Assembly: GCA_009760885.1 (NCBI GenBank)
Contig: CM019697.1
Location: 30,930,710-30,994,709 of the forward strand
Reading direction: 5' to 3'
DNA from: Achatina immaculata
Taxonomy: Eukaryota > Mollusca > Gastropoda > Stylommatophora > Achatinidae
DNA length: 64,000 bases
The translations under genes were made by a program, and so were the position numbers. Positions 41,901 to 52,717 of the stretch are shown piece by piece. The notes beneath the pieces are model-generated. The model did not search any database and was not told the origin of the DNA. It saw only the letters and a list, made by a program, of their open reading frames with translations. Within the stretch, counting starts at the first letter, position 1; every line of letters starts with the position of its first letter.

Positions 41901-44204
41901 TAATCGTTTCTTCTCATCAAAATATAGTAATATATAAAGGAATAAAGTCAGAACCCTTCTATATAAGAACTAGTTTAACAAGGTGGTACATTTTCTTTAT
42001 TACTATTCAACCTAGTACTAGAAAAGGTAATGAGAAAAGTAAAAGAAGAAAGCAGTACAGAAGAGCAAGCTAAAATACTAGGATAGCTGATGACATCGAC
42101 CTAGTGGGGAAGACTGCAAAAAGTCATCAATACCTACATACACCTGAGAGATGTGGCACTAAAAGTGGGCTTGACCTTTAACCAAGATAAGACAGAGTAT
42201 ATGAAGATATCTAGAGGCAGAATGATCCAGATTATATAAATGTTGGAGATGTGATCATTAGAAAAGTTGAATCATACAAGTATGTAGACACAACCTTAAA
42301 CAGAATCAACATAGTTAGTGAGGAAATTAAAATCAGAGTACAGATAGGGAATAAAATATACTCCGCCTTGCAACAACTGTTAAAATTCAAAATCATGTCC
42401 CAGAACACCAAAATAACAATCTACAAAACTAAAATAAGACCAGCGGTCATGTATGGATCAGAAACGTGGAGTACAACAAAGAAAGATTAACAACAATTGC
42501 AGATCTTTGAGAAAAAGATCCTAAGAAGCTTTTGACTCACAACGGATACCAACAGTGGAGAACTGAGAGATAAAAAGAACACTGAACTGAATATCTTATT
42601 TAAATCCCAACGAATATGACTTGAAACTGAATAGACTACTCTGGCTGGACCAGGTAGAAAGACTAAATGAGAACAGACAAACGAAAATTATATATGCACA
42701 AGAGATGAGAGAAACAATGATGCAGTGTTCTCTAGGCACCAAACTGATGTGGTATCGGTGATGCTATTAACTGCAACCAAAACTAATCTCAGATTAGTCA
42801 AATTTATTTTAAACATCTTCCAGTCTTTCACTTGAAAGTTAGTCTGAAGTAGATAAACACGTTCTTCAGTTCTCAGACATAACCCAGGCTCTACAACAAC
42901 CAATACACCTTACAACAGCTTGTCGTAAACATTTCAGCAAGACGTTTAATTTAATGATGGACTGGATGAAAGTGGAAAATAACGACTCAATTTTTTTAAA
43001 ACGATGGTATGCTGACCGGTTCTCCTCCCATGTGGCACTCCAATATACAACCAAGAAGCATACCAACTACCAGAAAAAAAAAACACCAATAAGACAATTT
43101 CTGCAGAAAATACCAACCAGGCTACATGTTGACGACAGCGGCTACACACAACCACGATCACAACAGCTGGATCACAGTCAGGTGAACACTAACTCATTCA
43201 GCCCCAAAAAATCATGCCGTCACGAAACTCCATTCATGTGACTTCTCGAAAGTTCTGGAAACTCCTCCTTCCTGGAAGTACAAAGATGCCTGCAAACCAA
43301 GGGAGCTATTTGCCCCCAAACAGTAACATACACTATTGCCTCCCATTCTGCCATAACAAGACCAAGACGGATAGACAACATACAATAGGATATAAAAGAA
43401 ATTGGTGTCACCAACTGGAGAGAGAAGATTGGGAACAAAGGAATGGAGGCGAACTTTATCTGCAGCAGTGAGCCTTAATGCCTCGGGGAGAAGAAAAAGA
43501 AGAAGAAGAAGAGATGTTCTTTAAATGCAGAAAGATTTTTACAAATCGACTGTTGAAAAAAAAAAGTACGTTGCTTCTTCTGGTTACGGCGAAAAAACAC
43601 CAGGTATTGCAAAGTTTCGTGCAGTAGAAGAAGAGCACATTTCACAAATCAATAACGTTGTACTGCCTCAGTGCAGCAGAGAGCAGGGGGTTCTACGTAG
43701 TCGATTTCTGCGAAGGTGTTGAGACACAGCATGGGGGAATGGGTCACGGCGGCTATTTTTACAGACCGAAAATGTAGCTTAAAAAACGGAGCTGCAGAAA
43801 TCAGATTCCACAGCAATCCTACTCCAGTTAGCCAGACTGAACCGGTTAGAGGGGCATAAACGGAGAGGTGGGACAAGGCTATGGTTCACCAACCCTGACG
43901 CAAGGAGTCAGCTATGAGTCACTGACTATTTATCCGGACCGCGCCTTTCAACATACGTGTAAACACCTCCCTGCCACCCTTCCTCGTTATTGATATGATG
44001 AACTGCCTGATTTTTGTTTTATCCTCAGCGATAAGTGGTTTCCTAGGGACAGCGGTGTTTGGCCAAAATATAAGCGTAGACTTCTTGATACCATACAAGC
44101 GTAACATCGTCTCTTTACAAGCGCACTGGGCGATTTTTCTCTTCATCGACGGATGTGCCTTGACTCTCCTGGCATCGCTGCTACACTCGTGGCTAAAGTG
44201 TTAA
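35652..44204 (+). CDS. Claudin/PMP22-like four-TM protein, 3' three exons (first exon not found)
   Basis: Exons 35652-35903, 40590-40730 and 44029-44204 join in frame through phase-1 introns and give 188 residues. In order: the end of TM1 (VVLQVAALYSNSW); a large extracellular loop with AGLWEVC and a later KPYC, matching the claudin W...GLW..C...C pattern; TM2 (SIALNVVGLL); TM3 split across the last intron (IGWVGSAILIFG, then ISGFLG); a short second loop; TM4 (IFLFIDGCALTLLAS); and a stop after LHSWLKC. Known members form or regulate cell junctions or channels. The function here, and which subfamily, are not resolved. TM1's start and the Met lie upstream. Confidence 0.75.
36448..39640 (-). 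mobile_element. Full-length but dead RTE-like LINE (family gamma), 3193 bp
   Basis: A perfect 12-bp duplication, CGCGAATTATAT, lies at 36436-36447 and 39641-39652. In minus order: a 5' leader; an endonuclease starting IGSWNVRTLNQTGK with DILGIQEARWTGQG (39048-39440); GDFNAKVG and GADIGSDHNLLVAK (38302-38952); RT with LPKKGDLRDCGNWRGI (37597-37854), GCVLSPTLF and LDFADDICLL (36769-37371); then the C-terminal WLGHVLRMTDNS block; and an (AG)n tail. Several frameshifts separate the pieces. It sits in the claudin-like gene's intron in antisense orientation. Confidence 0.9.
39653..40589. other. Intron, nothing further recognised
   Basis: AT-rich intron sequence between the gamma LINE and the claudin-like second exon. 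A 114-codon frame at 39881-40225 is Phe/Ser-rich low complexity and I do not consider it coding. Confidence 0.4.
40590..40730 (+). CDS. Claudin-like exon: TM2 and start of TM3
   Basis: It starts after TTCACATTAG| and ends TTTGGCA|GTAAGT, phase 1 at both ends. It encodes VWLDVARYHCQLSIALNVVG, then the loop DLTRSGD and IGWVGSAILIFG. It is hidden in a repeat-rich intron and was found by matching phase and topology. Confidence 0.75.
41683..41917 (-). mobile_element. RTE-like LINE 3' tip (family alpha) inserted in another LINE
   Basis: It is 235 bp with an 8-bp duplication, CAAAATAT, at 41675-41682 and 41918-41925. Removing it restores the host LINE's reading (MKDAQN to IVIYKG). Confidence 0.8.
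42718..43350. other. Unidentified ~630-bp block inserted in the zeta LINE
   Basis: It breaks the LINE 3' end, which is continuous at 8036-8215. A plus-strand frame at 42954-43241 has no recognisable motif. I could not define terminal repeats or a target duplication. Confidence 0.4.
44029..44204 (+). CDS. Claudin-like last coding exon: TM3 end, loop 2, TM4, stop
   Basis: A strong acceptor (TTTTTGTTTTATCCTCAG|) is followed by ISGFLGTAVFGQNISVDF, a basic loop (YKRN), a TM4 helix and TAA at 44202-44204. The incoming phase 1 matches the previous exon. I saw no clear AATAAA within the next few hundred bases. Confidence 0.75.
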
Positions 44205-45377
44205 TGACTGATGGGTGTTGGTAGCAGCAAGAAGTGACGTAACTGAAGTCTGGCGTTAATAATAATGACGATGGCGGATAAAAAGAGTGAAAAATAGTTC
44301 AGTGTTTGTATTCTCGTCATCCTCTGCCACTGTCAACCTTACTTTCCCTCTTTCCCTATCATATACACAAACACACTCTCTCCTAAACAAACAAACAAAC
44401 AAACACTCCCTCTATCACACACACTTCAAAAGCAAGTAGCAGTCAACAGAATTAAGAGAAATTATTGTTCTGTTTACAAGCCAAAACTGATATGTAAAGA
44501 GGGATGAAATTTCACACAAGTATCCATAAACAGCGGGCATTTTTTTTTTCCAAGTTAGTAAGAAATAACAGCACTAAACAATAAGTGAACACAAAACAAC
44601 ATAATGTTTTGTTCGAACTTTGGTACTTCAGTATAGCAAGGATTTTGTCGAATCAGTTTAACTTCGGGAGAAAAAGCGCGCCGGTGTGGGGGAGGGGGGG
44701 AGGAGTTGGCATATGTTTTTTTTATGTAACTGGAAGAGACAAAAAAGCTGAGACACCAAACTTAGAAATATTGAAGTCCAGTCATTTGCATGTTTCTTGC
44801 GGAACTTTGTCTCCCTAACAGCTCCCATGTAGGACTCTCGGGTGTAAGCAAGATGCCCAGCTGCTGATGCATCCATTTGCACATTGTCTTGCAGTCATCT
44901 TCGCCTTGGTCTTCCTGTCTTTCTTTTCCCCATTATGTACCCTTCCACGACGGTCTTGTCTAAATTATCTTGACGTTTAATGTGTCCAAAATATTTAAGT
45001 TTTCTGTTCAGTCCTCTTTACTAGCCAGCCTTCTTCAATATTAAGTTCTTGTAGTATGGATATTTTTTTAACTTTTATGTGTCCATGATATTTGAAGAAC
45101 TCTTCTGTAGCATTTACATTAAAATGTATTTATGTGCTTCTCAGCTGTTTTGTTAAGTGTCCAGGTTTCACGGGCGTATGGACAAGATGTGTGCCATTAA
45201 AAATCTTATTTTTGTAATTCTGTCGGTTCCTCTTCGCAGGCTCTTTAGTTGTTTTATTTTCTGGAGAGTGATAGATGTCCTCCTTTTAATTTCTCACATT
45301 GTATTTCCATTGTTAGTTGATAATGATCCAAGATATTCAAAACTCTTCACCTCTTCCAATTTTTCCTCAGTGATATA

Positions 45378-46633
45378 CGATAGGTGATAGATATGTTCTC
45401 GGCATATGGTACAACGGATTATTTGTGGACAACTTTTTTGGGTTCTTTCTCAACATAGTCCCCTTGCAAGTTTATGCACTTAGTCCAGCGATCCAGGAAG
45501 ATACGGATCCATTCTTTGTAAAAGTCAGCATCTTGTGCCAGTAGAAAGTGGTCCACAGCATGAATGACGTCATCATCTGAAGCAAATTTGCCACCACTGA
45601 GCTCCTTTTGAGTTTGGTAAACAGGTAATAGTTCGAAGAGGCCAAATCTGGGGAATACGGAGGATATTCAATAAGCTGGAAGTAGCATTCATAAATAGCA
45701 GCCATTGCCACAGCCGACTTGTAAACCGGAGCATTGTCTTGCTGAAAGATGACTCCTCTCGTTAATTTCCCTCGACGCTTTTCTTTCAATTTGACCCACA
45801 GTTGCTTCACAAGATTAGCGTAATAGACCCCGGTGACCGCTCTGCCCTTTTGAAGATAGTCTACCAAAAGTACACCTTCTGAATCCCAAAAGATGGAAGC
45901 CATCACTTTGCCTGCAGACAGAACCATCCTTGCTTTCTTTGGAGGTGGAGATCCATGATGTTTCCACTGCTTTGACTGTTCTTTGGTTTCTGGTTGAAAA
46001 TGATGAACCCAAGTCTCATCCATAGTCACAAATTGCTGAAGAAACTTTTCAGGAACTGCAGAAAAATGGCCAAGATTTCTCTTGACATGTTGAGACGCTG
46101 TCGTTTGTGATCAGGTCCAAGAAGTTTTGGGACCCATAGAGTAGAGACCTTGTCATTTGAAGAGCATTGTGAATAATGGCATGAACGCGTTCTTGGGAGA
46201 TGGCCAACTCAGTAGGAATGTACCACCATTATCATTGCATGGATTCTGAAGGTGGTTTTATCGGTGGTTACTGTTCTTTGTCTTCCTGAACGGAGACCAT
46301 CTTCCAGACTCTACCTTCTATGTTTGAATTGAGATGCCCATTTCTTCACTTTGATGTAAGAAGGGGCACTCTCCCCTAGAGTCTCCACCATATCCTCATG
46401 GATCTTCTTCGGCGATAAGCCCTTGATGCAGAGGTAGCGAATGTTATCCATTTTCTCAATTTCTGTCACCCCTTACCACTTCAATAGCCTGTTTAAAAAA
46501 AACATTAGTTGCAGTTAATTTCTTGAAACTTGGTGTTTAATCTTACATTAACCTGATCTACAAATGTACCTAATACGAACTGTGTGTTTCAAGTGTGTGT
46601 ACCTTATGCCGAGAACTTATCAATCACCCCTCG
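45378..46633 (-). mobile_element. mariner element, 1256 bp
   Basis: TA duplications lie at 45376-45377 and 46634-46635. The imperfect terminal inverted repeats are CGATAGGTGATAGATATGTT at the left and CGAGGGGTGATTGATAAGTT at the right (read inward), both continuing CTCGGCATA. The length is typical for mariner. It is nested in a beta LINE. Confidence 0.9.
45472..46450 (-). pseudogene. mariner transposase, inactivated
   Basis: The catalytic part is open at 45472-46029. It has TMDETWVHHF (first Asp), IFQQDNAP (second Asp) and YSPDLASSNYYLF, where the third catalytic residue, usually the Asp of PSDYHLF at 34-residue spacing, is Asn. The N-terminus (starting MDNIRYLCIKGLSPKKIHED on the minus strand near 46450) is separated by stops and frameshifts. 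The copy therefore cannot transpose itself. Confidence 0.9.
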
Positions 46634-47264
46634 TATATTTCAGCTGCCTTATTTGTTTTGTCAGTTGTCATCAATTTAGTTTTCTTTGCATTAAGTTTTG
46701 CTCTTCACTATTCTTACGGACTAGTATAGTTTTTCCATTTCTTTTTGTGTTGTGGACAGTAATACTGTGTCATCAGTATATCTAATCCCTGGTATTTCAT
46801 AACCTTCAATTTTTATGGAATCGTAATTATCTTTGTCTACAAGGAAGTCTGCGTACATCAAAAGCTTGTCATAAAAACATATATTACCAGCAGTTATTGG
46901 TTACATATTAATTATCCAATTAAAGTCCCACCAAAAGTAGTTCAAAATGAAGCCGAGTTCACGTCAGCAAGACGCAGAGTAGTAAAATATTTTGGTTTAG
47001 TTACAGTATTTCAGAATTCAGTAGATTTCAGTTTGATCGCACTAACCATTGTGCATGGCCGGAGTCACGCCTGCTAGTTTCGTCGTTTATTGTTACAGTT
47101 TATCACCCGACCTGTGTAAGTGTGCGTATGTGTGTGTGCGTGCATATTTTTGAATATGTATGAACTGTGTTGTGATTCGTCTGAAATCTAGCATTTATTT
47201 ATTGATTCAGAAGTGTGTAAATGTCTTCAGCAAAATGAAGATTATTCATTCATTCATTCATTCC

Positions 47265-47565
47265 TTTGCATGTCCCTTGCGGAACTTTGCCTCCCAAACA
47301 GCACTCCTGTAGGCCTCTCGGTTGTGAGCAAGATGGCCTGCTGCTGCTGCATCCATTTCCAGATCATCAACGATGTCTTGCAGCCATCTTCGTTTCGGTC
47401 TTCCTCTCTTTCTTTTTCCCATTATGTATCCCTCCAATATGGTCTTCTCTAAATTATCATGACGTTTAATGTGGCCAAAATATTTAAGTTTTCTCTCTTT
47501 AATCCTCTTTACTAGCCAGCCTTCATCAATATTAAGCTCTTGCAGTATAGATATATTTGTTCGAA
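47265..47565 (-). mobile_element. RTE-like LINE 3' end (family beta)
   Basis: It is the same 3' ~300 bp as 21108 and 44775 (the GRPKRRWLQDIV block on the minus strand), 5'-truncated. Confidence 0.75.
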
Positions 47566-47807
47566 GATTATACCGAGTGGAAAATAGTGAGTAAAACTGA
47601 CCTTATCTGTATAAAAAGAAACAATGATATGCTGAGCTTACCTGTATTACCAACGATCTGTTGAGCTTATAAAACAAAAATTTACTGATATTACGTATGT
47701 TAAACAAGATTTTTACCATTTACATAGTGGATAGATCGAGTTCACCGAGTAAATACAGTTTACTGTTGTTATTTTCTATTTGGAACGTTTTACAATATCT
47801 CTTACAT

Positions 47808-48478
47808 ACTTCCCGTGCCGTTAAACGTCACATAGGGGTTGCATGGTAGTTCACCAAGTTTTCCTGTTTTCAGAGAATTTTTAAACTTCATCGAGGGATT
47901 TTATGCCCGCTATACTGGCCTCTCTTAATAATGTCCTCTAGAGTTTCACGTGATCGACCTCTTTTTCTTTGGCCTGTTGTGTTCCATTTTATAACTTGTT
48001 TTTGGATTCTCTGCTTCTTCTCATCACATGACCGACGTATGTCCATCTTCTTTTTCTGACCACCCATGAGACAGGTTGTTGTTCACTTTATCTCTTCGTT
48101 GTTCTTAAATTCGTCCCACTTTATACTAAATATTTTCCTTAGGCATTTATGTTACAAAAGAGTCTAATTTGTTGTCTTTTTCTTTAGTTGTTTTCCAGCT
48201 TTCGCATGCATAAATGAAGGTGGATATTGCATTTGAATTGAATAATCTTAACTTGGTTTTTGTACTTATAATTTTTTAATGAAATATGTTCTCAAGATTC
48301 TTGAAGGTCAATGCTGCTTTTACAATGCTAATTCTAACTTCCGTTCTGATATCACCATCCTGGTCTATGTAGCTGCCAAGGTATGCAAATTGACTGACTT
48401 CTTCAACAGCTGTTCCTTCGGCGTATTTTTATCCTTCTTGGTTCATGAGCAGTTTCATTATTTTTTGTGCTATTAGAT
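47808..48478 (-). mobile_element. RTE-like LINE 3' portion (family alpha)
   Basis: The minus strand reads from the LAAT.TRMVIS-type block through the RT C-terminus to GQRKRGRSRETL and the family 3' terminus. Frames are broken. Confidence 0.75.
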
Positions 48479-48485
48479 ATATGTA

Positions 48486-48740
48486 CAGATAAAATTCCCG
48501 TCTCTGTGACATTAGGGGAAGGGATACGTTGTTGGGCCCGTATTTCCACGACCTTCAGCACACGAAAGTCTGATGTGGTCAGTATCACGTCTGGCCGCAC
48601 TTACCTTTCCAGATTTCTCTGGCACCCAGTTTCTAGAGGTGGGGTGGAGCCCGGGGCCTTTTTTGGTGTGTAGCAGAAAAAATCCCAAGTGCTGGGACTT
48701 GAACCCGATACCACCGGAGTAGTAAGCCGAGTGTGTTATA
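48486..48740 (-). mobile_element. tRNA-derived SINE (family B)
   Basis: The minus strand has a B box-like GGGTTCAAGTCCC and the same body as 12781-13049. I could not define the target duplication. Confidence 0.65.
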
Positions 48741-49085
48741 AACAGTCTTCGTTTTGTTTTCTTTCCCTACAGCAGTCAATAATCTATATTGGTTTTTTTA
48801 ACATGTGGTATACTACGATGTGTAGTTGTAAGCTGGAGCGATGTGTAGGCCTAGTTGCATTGCAGGAGTTATGGAACACAGGATGTGCTAGTAGTTTATC
48901 GAGAATGTCAACGCGTCCTACGATAAACATGCGCCAGGCCACATTGCATCGCAAACATTTGCTTCTCGTGAATCACATATTAGTTGTCAACAATTCATTA
49001 GCACGACGATCACGAATATAATTATAATGAGAAAATAGACACTGTTGTCTGCTATTGATGACGTAATGGAGTAATGTTTGCAAAC

Positions 49086-49100
49086 AATATATATAAAGAA
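49086..49100 (+). promoter_or_regulatory. TATA box
   Basis: ATATATATAAAGAACAG lies about 290 bp before the ATG of the small membrane protein gene. About 30 bp downstream is TTCAGCA, a possible initiator. Confidence 0.5.
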
Positions 49101-49377
49101 CAGAACGATCCAGTCCGCCTTATAAGTGATTCAGCAAAGTATTACTTCATTAAATCGATAAATTTAAGTGAAATATTATAACGAAGCATATATTCTTCAG
49201 ACAGGATCTGTTTTACACATTTTGCTTATCTGAAAGGACTGATGCTCTGAAAAGACTTCAAACCACACAGTTCACGTAAACAAACAATATGGTAAACGAT
49301 TTAAGAGAAAGCATTTTCCTGTATATTAAAACGATTGTTGGAACCGGACGGTTACGTGCAGATTAATAAGCTTTTCT

Positions 49378-49758
49378 ATGGCAAACCCAAAAGCTTTTTC
49401 TAACGCAAGCAAAATAGTCGCATTAGTTTCGTCTCTGTTTTATCCGCTGATTGTTCTTTTGGCGGTAGAAGTGGCCAAAATCGGAATCCTCCTCACGATT
49501 CTTGTTGCGACCTTCATTATATTCGGATTAGGATTGGTCTCCATGGTGTTGTGGACATACACAGTTTATGGAGGCAGTCTGGGACCTGTACTAGTGGCGG
49601 TTTTGGTATGGATTATTGTGATGTTTGCTGTTGCTCATGTGATCGAGTATTTGGTGAAGGACAAATTGTGCTTGACCGAGCTGTCGTTGGCCTCTCTGGT
49701 CAGAGTTTTATTTGCTGATCTTCTTGACAGAAGTCCCATCAGAAACAGTTCAAAGTGA
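49378..49758 (+). CDS. Small three-TM membrane protein, apparently intronless (126 aa)
   Basis: A single open frame ends with TGA after RSPIRNSSK. It has three hydrophobic helices, about residues 13-32 (IVALVSSLFYPLIVLLAVEV), 35-59 (ILLTILVATFIIFGLGLVSM) and 69-93 (VLVAVLVWIIVMFAVAHVIE). A polar tail follows. There is no signal cleavage site. Codon use is balanced and the DNA is not repeat-like. A TATA box precedes it. I do not recognise the family. It could be a lineage-specific gene or one exon of a larger gene. Confidence 0.55.
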   Translation: MANPKAFSNASKIVALVSSLFYPLIVLLAVEVAKIGILLTILVATFIIFGLGLVSMVLWTYTVYGGSLGPVLVAVLVWIIVMFAVAHVIEYLVKDKLCLTELSLASLVRVLFADLLDRSPIRNSSK

Positions 49759-50729
49759 AGATGAATTTATGGCAACAAATAGACCAGCAGGGAAGGTAAA
49801 CAAATTACAACTAAAACGCCTTTCCCTATAATTTTGTACACATACAAAGTTCCATGCAGCCAATCGTAAACTATATTTCCACGAATCTTTCATTCAGATA
49901 AAATCTAATTAGCTCGTCTAGATGGGCTGGGTTGTCCAAATTTGGCATTATAGACCTACTCATCAGCTCCTTAGCCAATGAAACTAAGCTGGGAAATGTT
50001 TTACTTCAACAGCTCTTATAATCAGAGCAAAATCGTCACGTGGGCAGTTAGTGGATATCAACGAGCAGTCAAAATTAAAAAGAACATTCTCTCTCGGGTA
50101 GACGCAAGTGAAGACTGGTAGACAATAGAGGGAATCTGCACTGTGAAGTGGCAATTTTGAGAACAAAACTCCTTAATTTGAGATTCATCAGTTACCCACA
50201 ATTCTTACTTCCCGTCTTCAGGCTCAAATACTTGGTCATCGTTGAGTGTATTTCTGATGTGGCATATACGGAAATATATTCATCATACTAATGATGTACT
50301 GCTTTCATTATATTAGAGCTATATAGGCGGACAGGAGAAATAACTGTGATTGGCGTTTCTAAAAGGTTTTTTTTTTCTTCTTTAATTTCGCATGACCGCA
50401 GAGCTAGTCGAGGAGTCGCTAAAACGATGATGTCTGTGATACGAATGAACGGGAAGTAGCGAAGGCAGCACTAAGTGATGATTAAGAGGCTTTGGTATGA
50501 TTGGTTAGATCATGCAGTAGCAATTGTCAGTCTGTAATCTTGATTGTTGCTCAGATTGGGTAATTTTTACTGAGTCCCCGAGTGGTGTGTGAGCTATGGG
50601 CTATAAAAGGGCCTTCCTTGACATTCAGATACTTATTTTACAGGACAGAATTTCTTGATGAAGTTTTTTCTTTTAATCTTGTCAGTTCTATAGCTGAGGA
50701 AAATAGACCATCTCAGATAAGTGCTCATC
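49759..50729. other. Intergenic stretch, nothing recognised
   Basis: 3' flank of the small membrane protein gene. No further exon or repeat family could be supported here. Confidence 0.4.
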
Positions 50730-50940
50730 TTTTTGTACGCCTGCTCAGTAAATTCCACATGGCAAAGTTCAGCCACCGGAATTCTTACATTAGTCTTCTT
50801 GTTCATTAGTCTTGTCTGAAATTGTTTTTAATCACCATAAGTCATTCATGTCATCTCATAGTTCCTTCTCATATTAAATACTGTTCAATTGGATTTATTC
50901 ATCTTTGTTATCTGACTGTTTGTCAAGTTTCAGTGTTGTA
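50730..50940. repeat. ~210-bp dispersed repeat, copy 1
   Basis: It is nearly identical to 58171-58380 in the same orientation; both contain CCACCGGAATTCTTACATTA and ACTGTTCAATTGGATTTATT. The class is unknown. Confidence 0.85.
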
Positions 50941-51055
50941 ATTTTGATGCGTCTTCAAAGATGTTATTTCTCATGGGGTGACTGTAGACTTGCATAAAGG
51001 AGGTAAAAGTATTACCATTACTAAACTAAAAGTGAACAGCTCCAACATGTGTAAA

Positions 51056-51225
51056 CTAACAGACCTTTTCCCAGTGACTCCAAAAAAATGCATACATTAG
51101 TAGACCTTTTTCCAGTGACTCCAAAAATGCATAAATTAGTAGATCTTTTCCCAGTGATTCCAACAAAATGTATAAATTAGTAGACCCAGTGACTCCATGA
51201 GATGTGTAAATCAGTAGACAAATAA
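51056..51225. repeat. ~45-bp tandem array, about 4 copies
   Basis: The unit contains TAGTAGACCTTTTCCCAGTG followed by ACTCCAAAAAATGCATAAAT. The copies diverge. Confidence 0.8.
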
Positions 51226-51271
51226 ACTATATCAAGCTGGTCAGTAATCATTAAATACAACAGTTGGAAGT

Positions 51272-52704
51272 CTTCTTCTTCTTCGTTCGCATTGTCTGTC
51301 TATACCTGCAGTCCTGTCTCTTGGATAAATTTCAGTTTTTTGTAATTCATGTATGGAACCATAGAGCTTATCTTCTTTAGTGGTTTCACTGGGCCAGTAA
51401 TTATTTCTCAGTGTTTCATAGCTGGTGCAGTTCTGGAGGATATGTTCCACAGTTTGGGGCACCTGGGCACATGTACATAGATTAGTAGTACCAACCTTAA
51501 ACTTTGTATACATATGACTTTGGAGTTGGGTGTGTCCTGTTCGGAGACGGAAGATAGTGACTTGCTCCTTTCTGTTTAGCATGTGATAGTCATCATGTGG
51601 TGGTGTTTGTGGCTTCCTGTAGGTTTTTATCATGCTTTTCTTCTGATTATAGGTGATTGGTATGTCTGGTTGCTCCATTTCAGTCCCTCTTTGGCCAGAT
51701 GGTCAGCTTTCTCATTGCCTGGTATCCCACAGTGAAAGGGAATCCATTGCAAAGTGACTCCATGTTGTAAGCCAATTTTTGACAAGGCATCCTTAAGGTC
51801 TGGTAGTTTGTTGCACTGAAGAGCTTCCAGTACTGATCTTGCATCTGTGAGAATTACTACAGGACATGTATCAATTCTGGAGTCTGATAGTTTTTCAACT
51901 GCAGCAATAATTGCCCTAACTTCTGCATCAAAGTTGTTGCAGTATTTTCCAGTGGGCACGGAAATCTTGTCAGTGGTGTTGTTTGGATATTCAATATGTG
52001 CTCCTGCCCCTCCATTCTTTATGGCATTGTGTGCAGATCCGTCTGTATACACACGTATCCAGGTGTCACATGGATATTTGTCATCTAGCACACTAAGTGT
52101 GGCTGTTGATCTTACAAGGCTGCTTTGCATCTCACCATTCTGCACACCTTTCACTTCAGTCTGAATAGTTATTTGTGTATGCTCTGGTACAGATGATAAT
52201 GGAGCGACTACAGTTGGAAGATCAGGTATCAGCTTACGCATACGCTTGGCCTGGTGAATGAAGCTGCTTCTTCTAAGCCGGCTTAATGCCAAGTTATTGA
52301 ATCTCTCCTTCAGGGGATGGCTTACAGAGCTAAGGAATTTGTCTCCCATGGTCATGACCTTTGTGTCTCTATGTTCCTTTAGCGCTTGAACACCAACTAT
52401 TTTCTGCATTTCTACTATTGGTGTGGACCTCATGGCACCTGTGATAATCCGTAGTGACTGATTTTGAACCTTGTCTAGATTATGCAGCGTAGTGTTTGAT
52501 GCTGTGCACCAAGATGTTGAGCCATATTCTAAATGTGGTAGAATACTTTGCTGATATACATTCTTGAGGATTCTTTCACTAGCTCCCCATGTGGTTCCAC
52601 TTAATTTTCTTAATATGGCTAGTTTTCTTCTGGCTTTTGCTTCTGCACTGTTGATGTGTTGCTTCCAAGTCAGTTTTGAGTCAAGAGTCACTCCTAAGTA
52701 AGTG
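51272..52704 (-). mobile_element. RNase H-type LINE (I/Nimb-like), 5'-truncated
   Basis: A perfect 13-bp duplication, AACAGTTGGAAGT, lies at 51259-51271 and 52705-52717. The minus strand has the RT C-terminus (LDSKLTWKQHINSAEAKARR and LPHLEYGSTSWC) followed by RNase H: VYTDGSAHNAIKNGGAGA, then FDAEVRAIIAAVEKL, VVILTDARSVLEAL, and HCGIPGNEKADHLAKEG. A C-terminal Cys motif (CTCAQVPQTVEHIL) follows. One frameshift near 51680 breaks the frame. The tail is GCGAACGAAGAAGAAGAAG. It lies in the presumed 3' flank of the kinase gene, same strand. Confidence 0.9.
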
Positions 52705-52717
52705 AACAGTTGGAAGT

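Larger units (their letters stand above)
41125..43500 (+). mobile_element. Degenerate LINE (family zeta) with two later insertions
   Basis: RT text begins with NNKAMGSDGT near 41195 and continues with many stops through an MKDAQN block. An alpha LINE tip interrupts it at 41683-41917. It resumes as NIVIYKGIKSEPFYI and runs to the C-terminus near 42717. A second block of about 630 bp (42718-43350) separates this from the 3' end (NWCHQLERE-type text, then a GAAGAAGAAG tail) at 43355-43500. Confidence 0.65.
44775..46855 (-). mobile_element. RTE-like LINE (family beta) split by mariner
   Basis: LINE 3' sequence at 44775-45377 and RT sequence at 46634-46855 (near YADD) are continuous in the related copy at 21108-22215. 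The mariner at 45378-46633 lies between them at a TA. Confidence 0.85.
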
